Origin: an uncultured Clostridia bacterium
Lineage (GTDB): Bacteria; Bacillota; Clostridia; UMGS1810
Assembly (NCBI GenBank): GCA_937959315.1
Contig: CALGRC010000197.1
Span: 1 to 21,617, forward strand
Reading direction: 5' to 3'
Length of the DNA stretch: 21,617 nucleotides
Shown here: positions 1 to 7,805 of the stretch, piece by piece
How the letters are laid out: each line of letters begins with the position of its first letter
Numbering within the stretch: position 1 is the first letter of the stretch
Position numbers and translations under genes: made by a program
The notes under the pieces: generated by a model
Databases searched by the model: none
The model's input: only the letters and a program-made list of their open reading frames with translations
What the model was told of the DNA's origin: nothing

Positions 1-3000
1 GAGACCAATTTGATGGATGCCGAATACAGCATGGCGATGACGACGAGCCTCATCGGGGCGTTCATGGCGCCGGCCGAATTGTTTACCAATACGCTGGGAG
101 GCACACTGGAAGGGTATGGGCCGGCGTACCGCTTGTCGCTGGACGGCCATACGCTGTCGCTGAAGGCGGGAGACATTGCCTATACCGCTGATGGGATGGC
201 GGGAACATTTTCCGCAGCCCCTTATTTGGAAGGGGAAACGCTCTATCTTCCGGCGGTGGAATGCGCTGCGGCGCTTGGCAAACAGGCGGGGACGCATGGG
301 CTGCTCACCGTGATTGGAACGCAGCAATCGATGGACGCTATCGAAGACAATCCAAATTTAGTGGAGGTAGGCGGGTATATGATTGCAAATCAGCCGATAG
401 ATATTGACAGTATCACCAGTGAGGACTTTGACGCTGTAAAGGAAAACTGGCGCCGGTATCTGGTGGGTGATGAGACCAATGATATGTCCAATAAGATCAT
501 TGCGCAAAAAATCACCAATATCAGCTCCAGTGCGCAGGCTGCGTGGGATATGATGAACAAAAATGAGGATGCAGCCGTTTTGTTTGGCACAAGCCCGGTG
601 GTGGAATCGGCCGATATGGGCACCCAGTACCGGTATCTTAACCGAATGGCGCTGGGATATGGCACCTACGGCGGCGAACTGTACCGTAATAAAAAGCTCA
701 AAGCCGATATCCTGTATGGCTTGGAATGGCTGTATGAGCATTTATACGGGCAGGCGGAAATTGACGGCACCGGCTGGCGCAGCATCCATTTGTACAACTG
801 GTGGGATTGGTATGTCAATGTGCCAAACAATTTGACTGAAATCCTGATGATTTTGGAACCGGAAATGAAGCAGGCGGATATTGAAAAATACCTGTCGCCG
901 TTTGATTATATCCGCACGGTGATGCGGACCCAAAAGACGCTGACCTATGCACAGTCACGGCTATATGTGGTAACGGCGGCGGCCGTGCTGGAAGAAGATG
1001 CGGCGCTTATGCAGGAGTGTATGCTGGACTTCGACTTGGTATTGCAGCCGGCGACCGGCCGCGGCGACGGCGTTCATGAGGATTATGTGTATTTAAACCA
1101 TGCGGTGTATCCGCTCATTGGCATGTACGGTACCGATGTGCTGCTGCAGCGTCTGGTGAATACCGCATCCATTTTGGCGGGTACAAAATTTGAAATCACC
1201 AGCTCGCAGAAATATAACCAGGCGCTTTGGATGTACAATACCTTTGACCCGGTGATGTACAATGGCAGCATGTTTGCCAGCGTCAACGGCCGCGTACCGG
1301 AATCGGGAGAAGGGTATGGCCGCAATGTGGTGAAGGGTGCGCTGGATTTGCTGGGCAGCTTTTCACCGGATGACGATTTGAAAATGAAGCAGATTATCCG
1401 GCGGCATGTGACGGAAAAGAACCTAGATTTGATGGTTTCCGATATGAATATCAAACAGATTGGGCAGCTTTTGGAGGTGCTGGGCGACGACACTTTGCCT
1501 GAACCGGAGCATTTGGTGGAAGCGCGGATGTATTACAACGGCGACCGTGCAGTACAGCAGCGGCCGGATTATGCAGTCAGCATCGCCATGTCGTCCGAGC
1601 GGATTGGCAACTACGAGTGTATCAATGGCGTCAACCTTGACGGATGGTACCAGGGGGATGGTATGCTGTATGTCTATACGGGGGATGAATACAAAGACCC
1701 GTATGGATCTGCTTTTTGGAACAATGCCAACCCCTACCATATGCCAGGGACAACCGAGGATACGCAGGAACGGAAGCTGAGCAGTTATTCTTCGCCGTAT
1801 TTGTCGCCGCGCGATTTTGTAGGCGGCGTGGAATTTGATGATACCTACATAACGGCTGCGATGGATTTTGAGGCGTTTCACAACGATGTGCCGCCTACCA
1901 GGGTAGACGTGGGCTACGGCGGCGATTTTGATTTGCACAACAACGATTTGGTGGCCAAAAAATCATGGTTTTTATTTGACGATGAAATTGTCGCGCTGGG
2001 CGCGGGTATCAACTCCACTACCGGCTTTGACGTGCAGACGGTGGTGGACAACCGGATGCTGAAGGAATCCTACCAGCCGGCTCAAACGCAGACGGCGGTG
2101 GGGCCAGAGGAATATGCGGTTGTCAGCGTTACTGCCAGCGGGGACGACGGCAATGTGCCGCAAAATGCCATTGACGGCGATTATGCCACCCGTTGGTCGT
2201 TTGAAGGGACGGCCAGTGCATATCTAACGCTGGAGCTGGAGGAGGCCAAACCCATTGGCTATGTGGGCATTGCGCAGTATGGCGGCGTGGACGGCAAGCA
2301 GGCCATTTTCAAGCTGGAAGTTTCAGAAGACGGCCAAAACTGGACGCAGGTGTTTGACGGAATGGCGAGCGGGACAACGGAAGATTTGGAAGCGTATGAC
2401 TGCAAGGGCGTGATGGCAAAATACATCCGGTATAACGGTGCGGGGCGTACCAATAGCCAATGGAACAGCGTCACCGAATTTAAGGTGTTTGCGCCGCAGG
2501 CGGATGGGCAGCTTTTACTGCCGGGCAGCGCCAGTACCAACATCATCTACGGTTCGGATGATATTACCGTTGACGGGATGCTGCTGCCAAAAACCGCCCT
2601 GCTTGAGCAGACGGTAGAAAACCCTTCATGGGTACAGCTGGAGCATTTTGGCGGTTATTTCTTCCCGCAGGGGGGGAACCTTTCGCTGAAAAAAGAGAAC
2701 AACCAGAACAGCTTTTTAGAGATGTGGCTCAACCATGGGAAAAACCCGGCCAATGCAACCTATGCCTACGCCATTTTACCCAATCTGACGGCGGACGAAA
2801 CCCAGGCCTATGCGGCAGACCCCGATTTTGAAATCCTGTCCAATACCGAAAAGGTACAGGCAGTACGGGAGCGGGATACTGGGCTGACTGGCATTGTATT
2901 TTGGGAAGCGGGTTCGTTTGGCGGCATTACGGTGACCGCCCCTATGGTGGTTATGGTCCAGGAAACAGACGACACTTATACCATTTCCATGGCTGACCCA

Positions 3001-3222
3001 ACGCAGAAACTGGGGACAGCCAATATGGACCAGTTGGAAGCATCTGACTGCAATGAGAATATGAAGATCAATGAAAGTACAGAAACCGTAACCATTTCAC
3101 AGGCATTGGCGCCTGAGAGGAACGACGGCCGTATGACAATTGCACAGCAGGCTTCTTCTACAACCATTACGGTGAATTTTGAACAGTCAGGGAAAACAGT
3201 GACGGCATATTTTCAGAAATAA
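1..3222 (+). CDS. Polysaccharide lyase family 8 enzyme (hyaluronate/chondroitin/xanthan lyase type), 5'-truncated
   Basis: The frame is open from base 1 and the protein begins outside the window; 1073 residues are visible, numbered here from base 1. Residues about 38-97 resemble a copper-amine-oxidase N-terminal-like domain (PF07833). The PL8 alpha/alpha toroid follows, with the aromatic-patch motif NWWDW at 266-270 and a His/Tyr pair nine residues apart (H367, Y376) that fits the catalytic pair of the family. The beta part carries the PL8 hallmarks GWYQGDGM (548-555) and PGTT (582-585). A discoidin-like F5/8 type C domain (about 707-831) is nested inside the beta region. Such enzymes cleave uronic-acid polysaccharides by beta-elimination outside the cell. 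The substrate cannot be told from sequence. The usual catalytic Asn is not obvious (see findings). It is the first visible gene of a surface-polysaccharide operon. Family assignment is firm; specificity is open. Confidence 0.9.
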   Translation, partial: ETNLMDAEYSMAMTTSLIGAFMAPAELFTNTLGGTLEGYGPAYRLSLDGHTLSLKAGDIAYTADGMAGTFSAAPYLEGETLYLPAVECAAALGKQAGTHGLLTVIGTQQSMDAIEDNPNLVEVGGYMIANQPIDIDSITSEDFDAVKENWRRYLVGDETNDMSNKIIAQKITNISSSAQAAWDMMNKNEDAAVLFGTSPVVESADMGTQYRYLNRMALGYGTYGGELYRNKKLKADILYGLEWLYEHLYGQAEIDGTGWRSIHLYNWWDWYVNVPNNLTEILMILEPEMKQADIEKYLSPFDYIRTVMRTQKTLTYAQSRLYVVTAAAVLEEDAALMQECMLDFDLVLQPATGRGDGVHEDYVYLNHAVYPLIGMYGTDVLLQRLVNTASILAGTKFEITSSQKYNQALWMYNTFDPVMYNGSMFASVNGRVPESGEGYGRNVVKGALDLLGSFSPDDDLKMKQIIRRHVTEKNLDLMVSDMNIKQIGQLLEVLGDDTLPEPEHLVEARMYYNGDRAVQQRPDYAVSIAMSSERIGNYECINGVNLDGWYQGDGMLYVYTGDEYKDPYGSAFWNNANPYHMPGTTEDTQERKLSSYSSPYLSPRDFVGGVEFDDTYITAAMDFEAFHNDVPPTRVDVGYGGDFDLHNNDLVAKKSWFLFDDEIVALGAGINSTTGFDVQTVVDNRMLKESYQPAQTQTAVGPEEYAVVSVTASGDDGNVPQNAIDGDYATRWSFEGTASAYLTLELEEAKPIGYVGIAQYGGVDGKQAIFKLEVSEDGQNWTQVFDGMASGTTEDLEAYDCKGVMAKYIRYNGAGRTNSQWNSVTEFKVFAPQADGQLLLPGSASTNIIYGSDDITVDGMLLPKTALLEQTVENPSWVQLEHFGGYFFPQGGNLSLKKENNQNSFLEMWLNHGKNPANATYAYAILPNLTADETQAYAADPDFEILSNTEKVQAVRERDTGLTGIVFWEAGSFGGITVTAPMVVMVQETDDTYTISMADPTQKLGTANMDQLEASDCNENMKINESTETVTISQALAPERNDGRMTIAQQASSTTITVNFEQSGKTVTAYFQK
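2119..2490 (+). other. F5/8 type C (discoidin-like, CBM32-type) domain nested in the PL8 lyase
   Basis: This stretch encodes about 124 residues with the discoidin pattern: an AIDGDYATRW motif, a following beta-strand pattern, a KLEVSEDGQNW motif and a closing RYIRYNGAG-like/FKVF strand. It sits between the PL8 strand ending VDNRML and the strand resuming at VDGMLLP, so it interrupts the lyase beta-sandwich instead of being appended. Such domains usually bind glycans. The ligand is unknown. Confidence 0.8.
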
Positions 3223-3255
3223 TGCCCGGGAACTAGGTGAAAAGGAGGAACGGAT

Positions 3256-4998
3256 ATGAAAAAAGTAGCGGCGGTATGTTTGACATTGGCTATGCTGGCA
3301 GGGCTGTGTATTTTGCCGGCGGGTGCTGCTGACACGGCGTTTAGCGTACGCGATCAAAATGGTTATACCGGTTTTGTGGCATTTGAGGACTTTGAAAAGG
3401 GAGCAGTAGCCGGGGAAATTTTTGAACAGAAAAATGCGAATGGCGATAAATACAATCCTGTAATAGTTACCCAGGGGCCGGGAGACGCCGTTGGCGCAGA
3501 AAACCATCATAATGTGGCGTTTGTGCCTACCAACCCGGCGTCCACCACGCCGAGCGGTGAGCGGTCTGACCAGTTTATCCGTATCAAATATCAGGCGGTA
3601 GACCCCTATTATGACGCAGGTACCAATCCGGATACAAAATTCCGGGAACGGTTCCAGCAGGTCAAGCTGGAGCTGGATTTGCTGTACAAGGATTTTTTGG
3701 GGGGCAACATCAACTTTGTCGATTACGACTGTGAAAACGAGCAGGGCAAAGGGACACGGCCGAGCGTTGATCTGATTGAGTTTTACTCGGACGGCACCTT
3801 TACCATGCGGGATGGCGACAATCGTTCGGAACCAGTTGCATATGAGACCAACCACTGGTACCACTACACTTTCTATCTGGATTTTGCAACCGGCACCTAC
3901 ACCGCCTATCAGGATGAAACTTGCCTGGCGGATGAGCTGCGTTTTTACAGTGATCCGTCCATTAACGGCATTGCCCCCATTGGCTTTACGGTGTATATTA
4001 ATGGAACAGATATGGACAGCGGGGTGTATTTGGACAATATGGGCTATTCCATCGTACCCAATTATAACCGGACCATGAATGAAGTGAAAACAGTGGCGGC
4101 GGATGCTTTTGAAAACGGCGTGCCAAGCTCAAATATCTTTCTCTCAAAGGGGGTCATTGAAAGTGTGACGGCGGATATCGATGCCGAATCGCACGGGAAA
4201 GTCATCCGTATGCATAACAGGGACTCGTCCGGCGCTGTAACCGACAGCTTTTTCCGGACGCAGTACAAAAACCTTTACGGCACAGACGGGAATAGCCCGC
4301 TTACCGGAGAAGAGCTGGAAAATGCCAAGCAGGCGCTGTTTGATATTGATATCCTGCTGAGCGACTATATGACGGCCAGCCTTTCATTTGTTGACTTTGG
4401 CGTGGACGGGGCGCGTCAAATCCCAACGCTTGTCAGTATTAATCAGGCAGGATTTTTTGTTTTTAACACCAAGGAAGGGAACCCCCGGCGGATGCGGTAT
4501 GAACCGGATACTTGGTACCGTTTCCGGTTTTATGTCAATTTTAATACGCAAACCTATACGGCGTGTGTCAATGGGAGGATGATTACAGAGGAGATGCCCC
4601 TGCAGCTATCGGGTAACCGGGATAGCTCTTATGCGCTTACCTTCCAGCTACAGCTCAATCGCTCTGGGAACCAGCCGGATTTCTATGCCGACATGGACAA
4701 TTATTCCTACATGCTGGTAGATTGTGAAAAAACACCTAGGCTGGCAAAGACACAGCAGGGCGAAGGGCGGTTCAAGCTGTCATATATCCCGGAACAGGCC
4801 GGTACCATGATTGCCGCTGTGTATGACAGCGGCCGACTGGCGTATGTTGATACGGATTCTGCGGCGGAAAATACCTATCACCTGGTCAGTTACAATATGC
4901 AGGATGGGCAAACGCCGCGGCTGTTCTGGTGGAACAGGATAGATGGCATGACGCCGCTTTCTGGCCTGCCGGGATTTCCGGATGTGTCAGCGCAATAG
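3256..4998 (+). CDS. Secreted protein with two LamG/concanavalin-like modules
   Basis: 580 residues. The ATG follows AGGAGG with 7 nt spacing. A clear signal peptide (MKK, hydrophobic core, cleavage near AGAAD, residue about 25) shows export. Two homologous modules (about 36-267 and 276-488) share an N-terminal FEDFEKG/DAFENG element, a central W-Y-x-F-x-F-Y strand and a YLDNMGYS/YADMDNYSY end. They look like LamG/concanavalin A-like beta-sandwich folds often used for sugar binding. A C-terminal module of about 85 residues ends in a W-N-x-I-D-G-M-x-P-L pattern, as seen at the ends of other Bacillota polysaccharide-degrading proteins. There is no SLH domain, catalytic motif or sortase signal, so surface retention is not explained. 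It lies 33 bp after the lyase in the same operon. A glycan-binding partner of the lyase is likely but inferred. Confidence 0.75.
   Translation: MKKVAAVCLTLAMLAGLCILPAGAADTAFSVRDQNGYTGFVAFEDFEKGAVAGEIFEQKNANGDKYNPVIVTQGPGDAVGAENHHNVAFVPTNPASTTPSGERSDQFIRIKYQAVDPYYDAGTNPDTKFRERFQQVKLELDLLYKDFLGGNINFVDYDCENEQGKGTRPSVDLIEFYSDGTFTMRDGDNRSEPVAYETNHWYHYTFYLDFATGTYTAYQDETCLADELRFYSDPSINGIAPIGFTVYINGTDMDSGVYLDNMGYSIVPNYNRTMNEVKTVAADAFENGVPSSNIFLSKGVIESVTADIDAESHGKVIRMHNRDSSGAVTDSFFRTQYKNLYGTDGNSPLTGEELENAKQALFDIDILLSDYMTASLSFVDFGVDGARQIPTLVSINQAGFFVFNTKEGNPRRMRYEPDTWYRFRFYVNFNTQTYTACVNGRMITEEMPLQLSGNRDSSYALTFQLQLNRSGNQPDFYADMDNYSYMLVDCEKTPRLAKTQQGEGRFKLSYIPEQAGTMIAAVYDSGRLAYVDTDSAAENTYHLVSYNMQDGQTPRLFWWNRIDGMTPLSGLPGFPDVSAQ
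3361..4056 (+). repeat. LamG-like module, copy 1
   Basis: First of three diverged copies of a protein module spread over two adjacent genes. Marker elements are FEDFEKG at the start, WYHYTFYLDF in the middle and YLDNMGYS at the end. The similarity is at protein level; I see no long nucleotide identity, so this is an old duplication. Confidence 0.65.
4081..4719 (+). repeat. LamG-like module, copy 2
   Basis: Second copy, in the same protein as copy 1. Markers are ADAFENG, the DAESHGKV element (also in copy 3 as DAETHGKA), LTGEELENAKQALF (copy 3: LTGEQLERFQKAKF), WYRFRFYVNF and DMDNYSY. Copies 2 and 3 are clearly closer to each other than to copy 1. Confidence 0.7.
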
Positions 4999-5012
4999 AA
5001 AGGGGACAAACT

Positions 5013-7805
5013 ATGAACAATCGATTCCGCAGGGCGGCGGCTTTGATAGCTGCCTGCACCATACTGGCGGGGCTGTATGCTGCGCCGGTATGTGCTGTGT
5101 CGGCAGATGGATACAGTGACATTATCATTGAAGAGGGCTTTGAAGGCGGGAGTATACCAAATACCATGTATTATAAAACGGATGCCGGGGCTAGGCCGGT
5201 GCGGGTGGATACGTCCCCTGTTGATGCGGAAACGCACGGGAAGGCGGCTATGATTCCCACCATGGGCGACAACGGCAGGATTGACCACTTTCTGCGTAAC
5301 CAATATAATCTGGTCAATGGGAAATACACCGCAGAAATGCTAACCGGCGAACAACTGGAACGGTTTCAAAAAGCCAAATTTACCTGTGACGTTATGGTAG
5401 GGGAACTGACGCCATTTAATTTGTCGCTGGTGATGCATGAGAGCCTTTCCAGCCGTCTCTTGTACAGTCTAGCTGTTTTTAATGACGATGGGACATTTTC
5501 TGTTGTCGGAAAAGGGGATTTGGTTTATGAAGCAAACACTTGGTATTCGTTTACCTTTTATGTCGATTTTGCCAATAAAACAGTGACAACTTATCTCAAT
5601 GGCGGGCTGGTACAGGAGCGTGCGCCGGCGGAAAGCATGAAAGGGAGCTATGCGCTCAGTTTTGGGCCGCAGCTTTCCTATTCCAATGCGGACACATACG
5701 TTTATTTGGATGGGTTTTCTTATTCTGTCCCGGCAGATCCGGCTGTAGAGGCAACGGTTCCTGCCTCTGGCTATGCCGATTTCCCGGTGCTGGACGGGGA
5801 GGCGGAATTCCTATTCAACCATTACTTGAGTGAAACAACACCGGCAGATATTACGGTGACGGATGAATCGGGCGATCCGGTGGATGGGGCCTCGGTTGGA
5901 ATTTCTGGGAACCGGCTGGCGGTACGTTTGGAAGAGCGGCTGGCTTTTGATACCGATTATATCATCACTGTAAACGCCGGCGTTGCAGATAGCAACGGTA
6001 AATTAAGCCAGGAGGCAGCTTCGCTGGCCGTGCATACCATGCAGGAAGCGTTGTATGCTTCAAAACCGGTATTTACCGGGACGGCAGGGGACGGCGGCCT
6101 ATCGGTGTCGGCAGTGGCGGGGAACCCTTTGGATGAGCCGCAGGAAGCGGTGCTCGTTATTGCTGCTTATGATGATGCCGGGAATATGGCGGCCAGCCAA
6201 ACGGCGGCAACAGTGCTGGAAAGCCATTCAGAGACAACGCTCATGGCAGATTTGGCATTGGATGGGATAGAGGCCGGGACAATTTATGCGTTTGTAACCG
6301 ATTGTGCGGGCACCCCGCTCCGTCCGGATGTGGCTGTATGGGATGCCGGCGGTGGCAGTGAAAGCGCTCCTGTTTTGGAGTGCGGGGCGGCCGGGATTGC
6401 CGTTTCCAGCTTTACCGTAGACGGCGGTACTATGGCGTTTACAGGAAGCGTCTCCCCTGCGGGGCCGCGGCTGCTTTTGGCAAATATACAAGGTCCAGAA
6501 GGGCCGGTTCTGTATATGCCGCTGTACAGCGATGAAGACGGCATGTTTTCTTATTTTGGTACACTGCCGGCGGCCCGGGAAGGAAACTATCGCCTGACGG
6601 TTGCTGGAAGGGAAATGGAAGCCGCTGTGCAGGAAGGGTTTTATATCAGCGAACAATCCAAAGAAATGCTGCTCACCCATATCAATCAGGCAAAAAGTGC
6701 GGCGGATGTAGAAGAATTGCTTGCCGATTACCATATCAAGCTGGGGCTGGATGAATCCTACTTCTGTGAGAATACCTATCAGACCCTGTATGAACAGCAG
6801 CCATTTGAAACATTTGATGAAGTAAAAGCGATGATGGTTACGGCACAATCGCTGCTGGAAAGCGTTAATACCACCGGATGGAGCGAGCTTTCCCCGGTTT
6901 TGGCGGAGCATGCCGGCATTATACTCTGTGGGCAGGAGGATTTGCCCTATTATCAGGAATTGAGCGGGAATAACCAAAACCGCGTTAATCAAGCTTTGGT
7001 GGGGCAGCGGCCGTTTGCAGATTTCCTAGGGCTTCGTACGGCGTTTGCAGAAGCAATTGACGAATATCGGGAAAGCTTACGCCAGGATAGCCGCCCAAGC
7101 GGCGGCAATAGCGGCGGGGGCGGCAGAGGCAGTTCCGGCGGCAGCAGCTTTGTCATAGGCGGCGGCGCGAATGTGGCCTATGAGGGAGGGAAACAAGAGC
7201 AACCGGAGCAGACGGAACAACCGGAACAGCCAGAACCGCCGCAGATCACGTTTGCTGATTTGCCGCAAGCCGCGTGGGCAGAGGAAAGTATTTTATTCCT
7301 AGCGCAAAAAGGGATTGTATCAGGCGATGGGGATGGGCGCTTCCGCCCGTTGGACGCCGTTTCGCGTGAGGAGTTTGTTAAACTGCTGCTGGGTGCCGTG
7401 GGAATAGAGCCGGCTGATACACCGAGCGGGTTTTTGGATACAGAAGAAGGGGCATGGTATGAGCCTTATTTGTCGGCGGCGCGGGCAGCGGGTATTGTAT
7501 CGGGGGATGAGAAAGGTGCCTTTGGCGTAGGGCAGGCGATTAGCCGGCAGGATATGGCTGTCATGGCATATCGTGCGCTGCTGGCGGCCGGGATTTCACC
7601 GCAGACGGCAGAGGATGCGCTGTTTATGGATGATGCATATATCAGCGGCTATGCAAAGGAAGCGGTATATGCGCTGCGCGGAAGCGGCATTATAAACGGT
7701 ATGGAGGACGGCCGGTTTGCACCGCAGGACGGCGCAAACCGCGCACAGGCCGCCAAGGTTGCCAGCGGCCTGCTGCAATGGAAGGAACGGGGGAATGTGC
7801 AATGA
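5013..7805 (+). CDS. SLH-anchored surface protein with LamG-like, Ig-like and helical domains
   Basis: 930 residues. I chose the ATG at 5013 because it has an AAAGGGGA site 6 nt upstream and opens directly into a signal peptide (MNNRFRR, hydrophobic core, cleavage near AVSA, about residue 30). The longer in-frame start would overlap the previous gene and hide the signal. Order of domains: a LamG-like module (about 35-240), a Big_5/SbsA-like Ig domain (about 245-345), further beta-rich Ig-like segments to about 550, a helical stretch (about 550-690), a Gly/Ser-rich linker (about 692-720), a short Glu-Pro-Gln run, and three SLH repeats (about 745-925) with GDGRFRP-type motifs. SLH domains bind pyruvylated secondary wall polymers, so the protein is displayed on the surface. 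No catalytic motif is seen. It is probably a glycan-binding or scaffold partner of the PL8 lyase. Confidence 0.8.
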   Translation: MNNRFRRAAALIAACTILAGLYAAPVCAVSADGYSDIIIEEGFEGGSIPNTMYYKTDAGARPVRVDTSPVDAETHGKAAMIPTMGDNGRIDHFLRNQYNLVNGKYTAEMLTGEQLERFQKAKFTCDVMVGELTPFNLSLVMHESLSSRLLYSLAVFNDDGTFSVVGKGDLVYEANTWYSFTFYVDFANKTVTTYLNGGLVQERAPAESMKGSYALSFGPQLSYSNADTYVYLDGFSYSVPADPAVEATVPASGYADFPVLDGEAEFLFNHYLSETTPADITVTDESGDPVDGASVGISGNRLAVRLEERLAFDTDYIITVNAGVADSNGKLSQEAASLAVHTMQEALYASKPVFTGTAGDGGLSVSAVAGNPLDEPQEAVLVIAAYDDAGNMAASQTAATVLESHSETTLMADLALDGIEAGTIYAFVTDCAGTPLRPDVAVWDAGGGSESAPVLECGAAGIAVSSFTVDGGTMAFTGSVSPAGPRLLLANIQGPEGPVLYMPLYSDEDGMFSYFGTLPAAREGNYRLTVAGREMEAAVQEGFYISEQSKEMLLTHINQAKSAADVEELLADYHIKLGLDESYFCENTYQTLYEQQPFETFDEVKAMMVTAQSLLESVNTTGWSELSPVLAEHAGIILCGQEDLPYYQELSGNNQNRVNQALVGQRPFADFLGLRTAFAEAIDEYRESLRQDSRPSGGNSGGGGRGSSGGSSFVIGGGANVAYEGGKQEQPEQTEQPEQPEPPQITFADLPQAAWAEESILFLAQKGIVSGDGDGRFRPLDAVSREEFVKLLLGAVGIEPADTPSGFLDTEEGAWYEPYLSAARAAGIVSGDEKGAFGVGQAISRQDMAVMAYRALLAAGISPQTAEDALFMDDAYISGYAKEAVYALRGSGIINGMEDGRFAPQDGANRAQAAKVASGLLQWKERGNVQ
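5116..5732 (+). repeat. LamG-like module, copy 3
   Basis: Third copy of the module found twice in the preceding gene. It has EEGFEGG, DAETHGKA, LTGEQLERFQKAKF, WYSFTFYVDF and YLDGFSYS elements in the same order and spacing as copy 2. Confidence 0.7.

Noticed and set aside
10..15. TTG/ATG near the window start as the true start of the PL8 gene
   Set aside because: The frame is open to base 1, no ribosome binding site or signal peptide is seen, and the N-terminal domain looks incomplete.
4929..5012. Longer start for the SLH protein, inside the preceding gene
   Set aside because: It lacks a ribosome binding site, overlaps the previous gene and would bury the signal peptide; ATG 5013 has both.
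7090..7245. GC-rich Gly/Ser and Glu-Pro-Gln repeats as a repeat element
   Set aside because: They encode a flexible linker in front of the SLH domains and are not a DNA-level repeat array.
7778..7801. Upstream ATG for the last lyase-operon gene
   Set aside because: The ATGA overlap start at 7802 gives a cleaner signal peptide and the common coupling arrangement.
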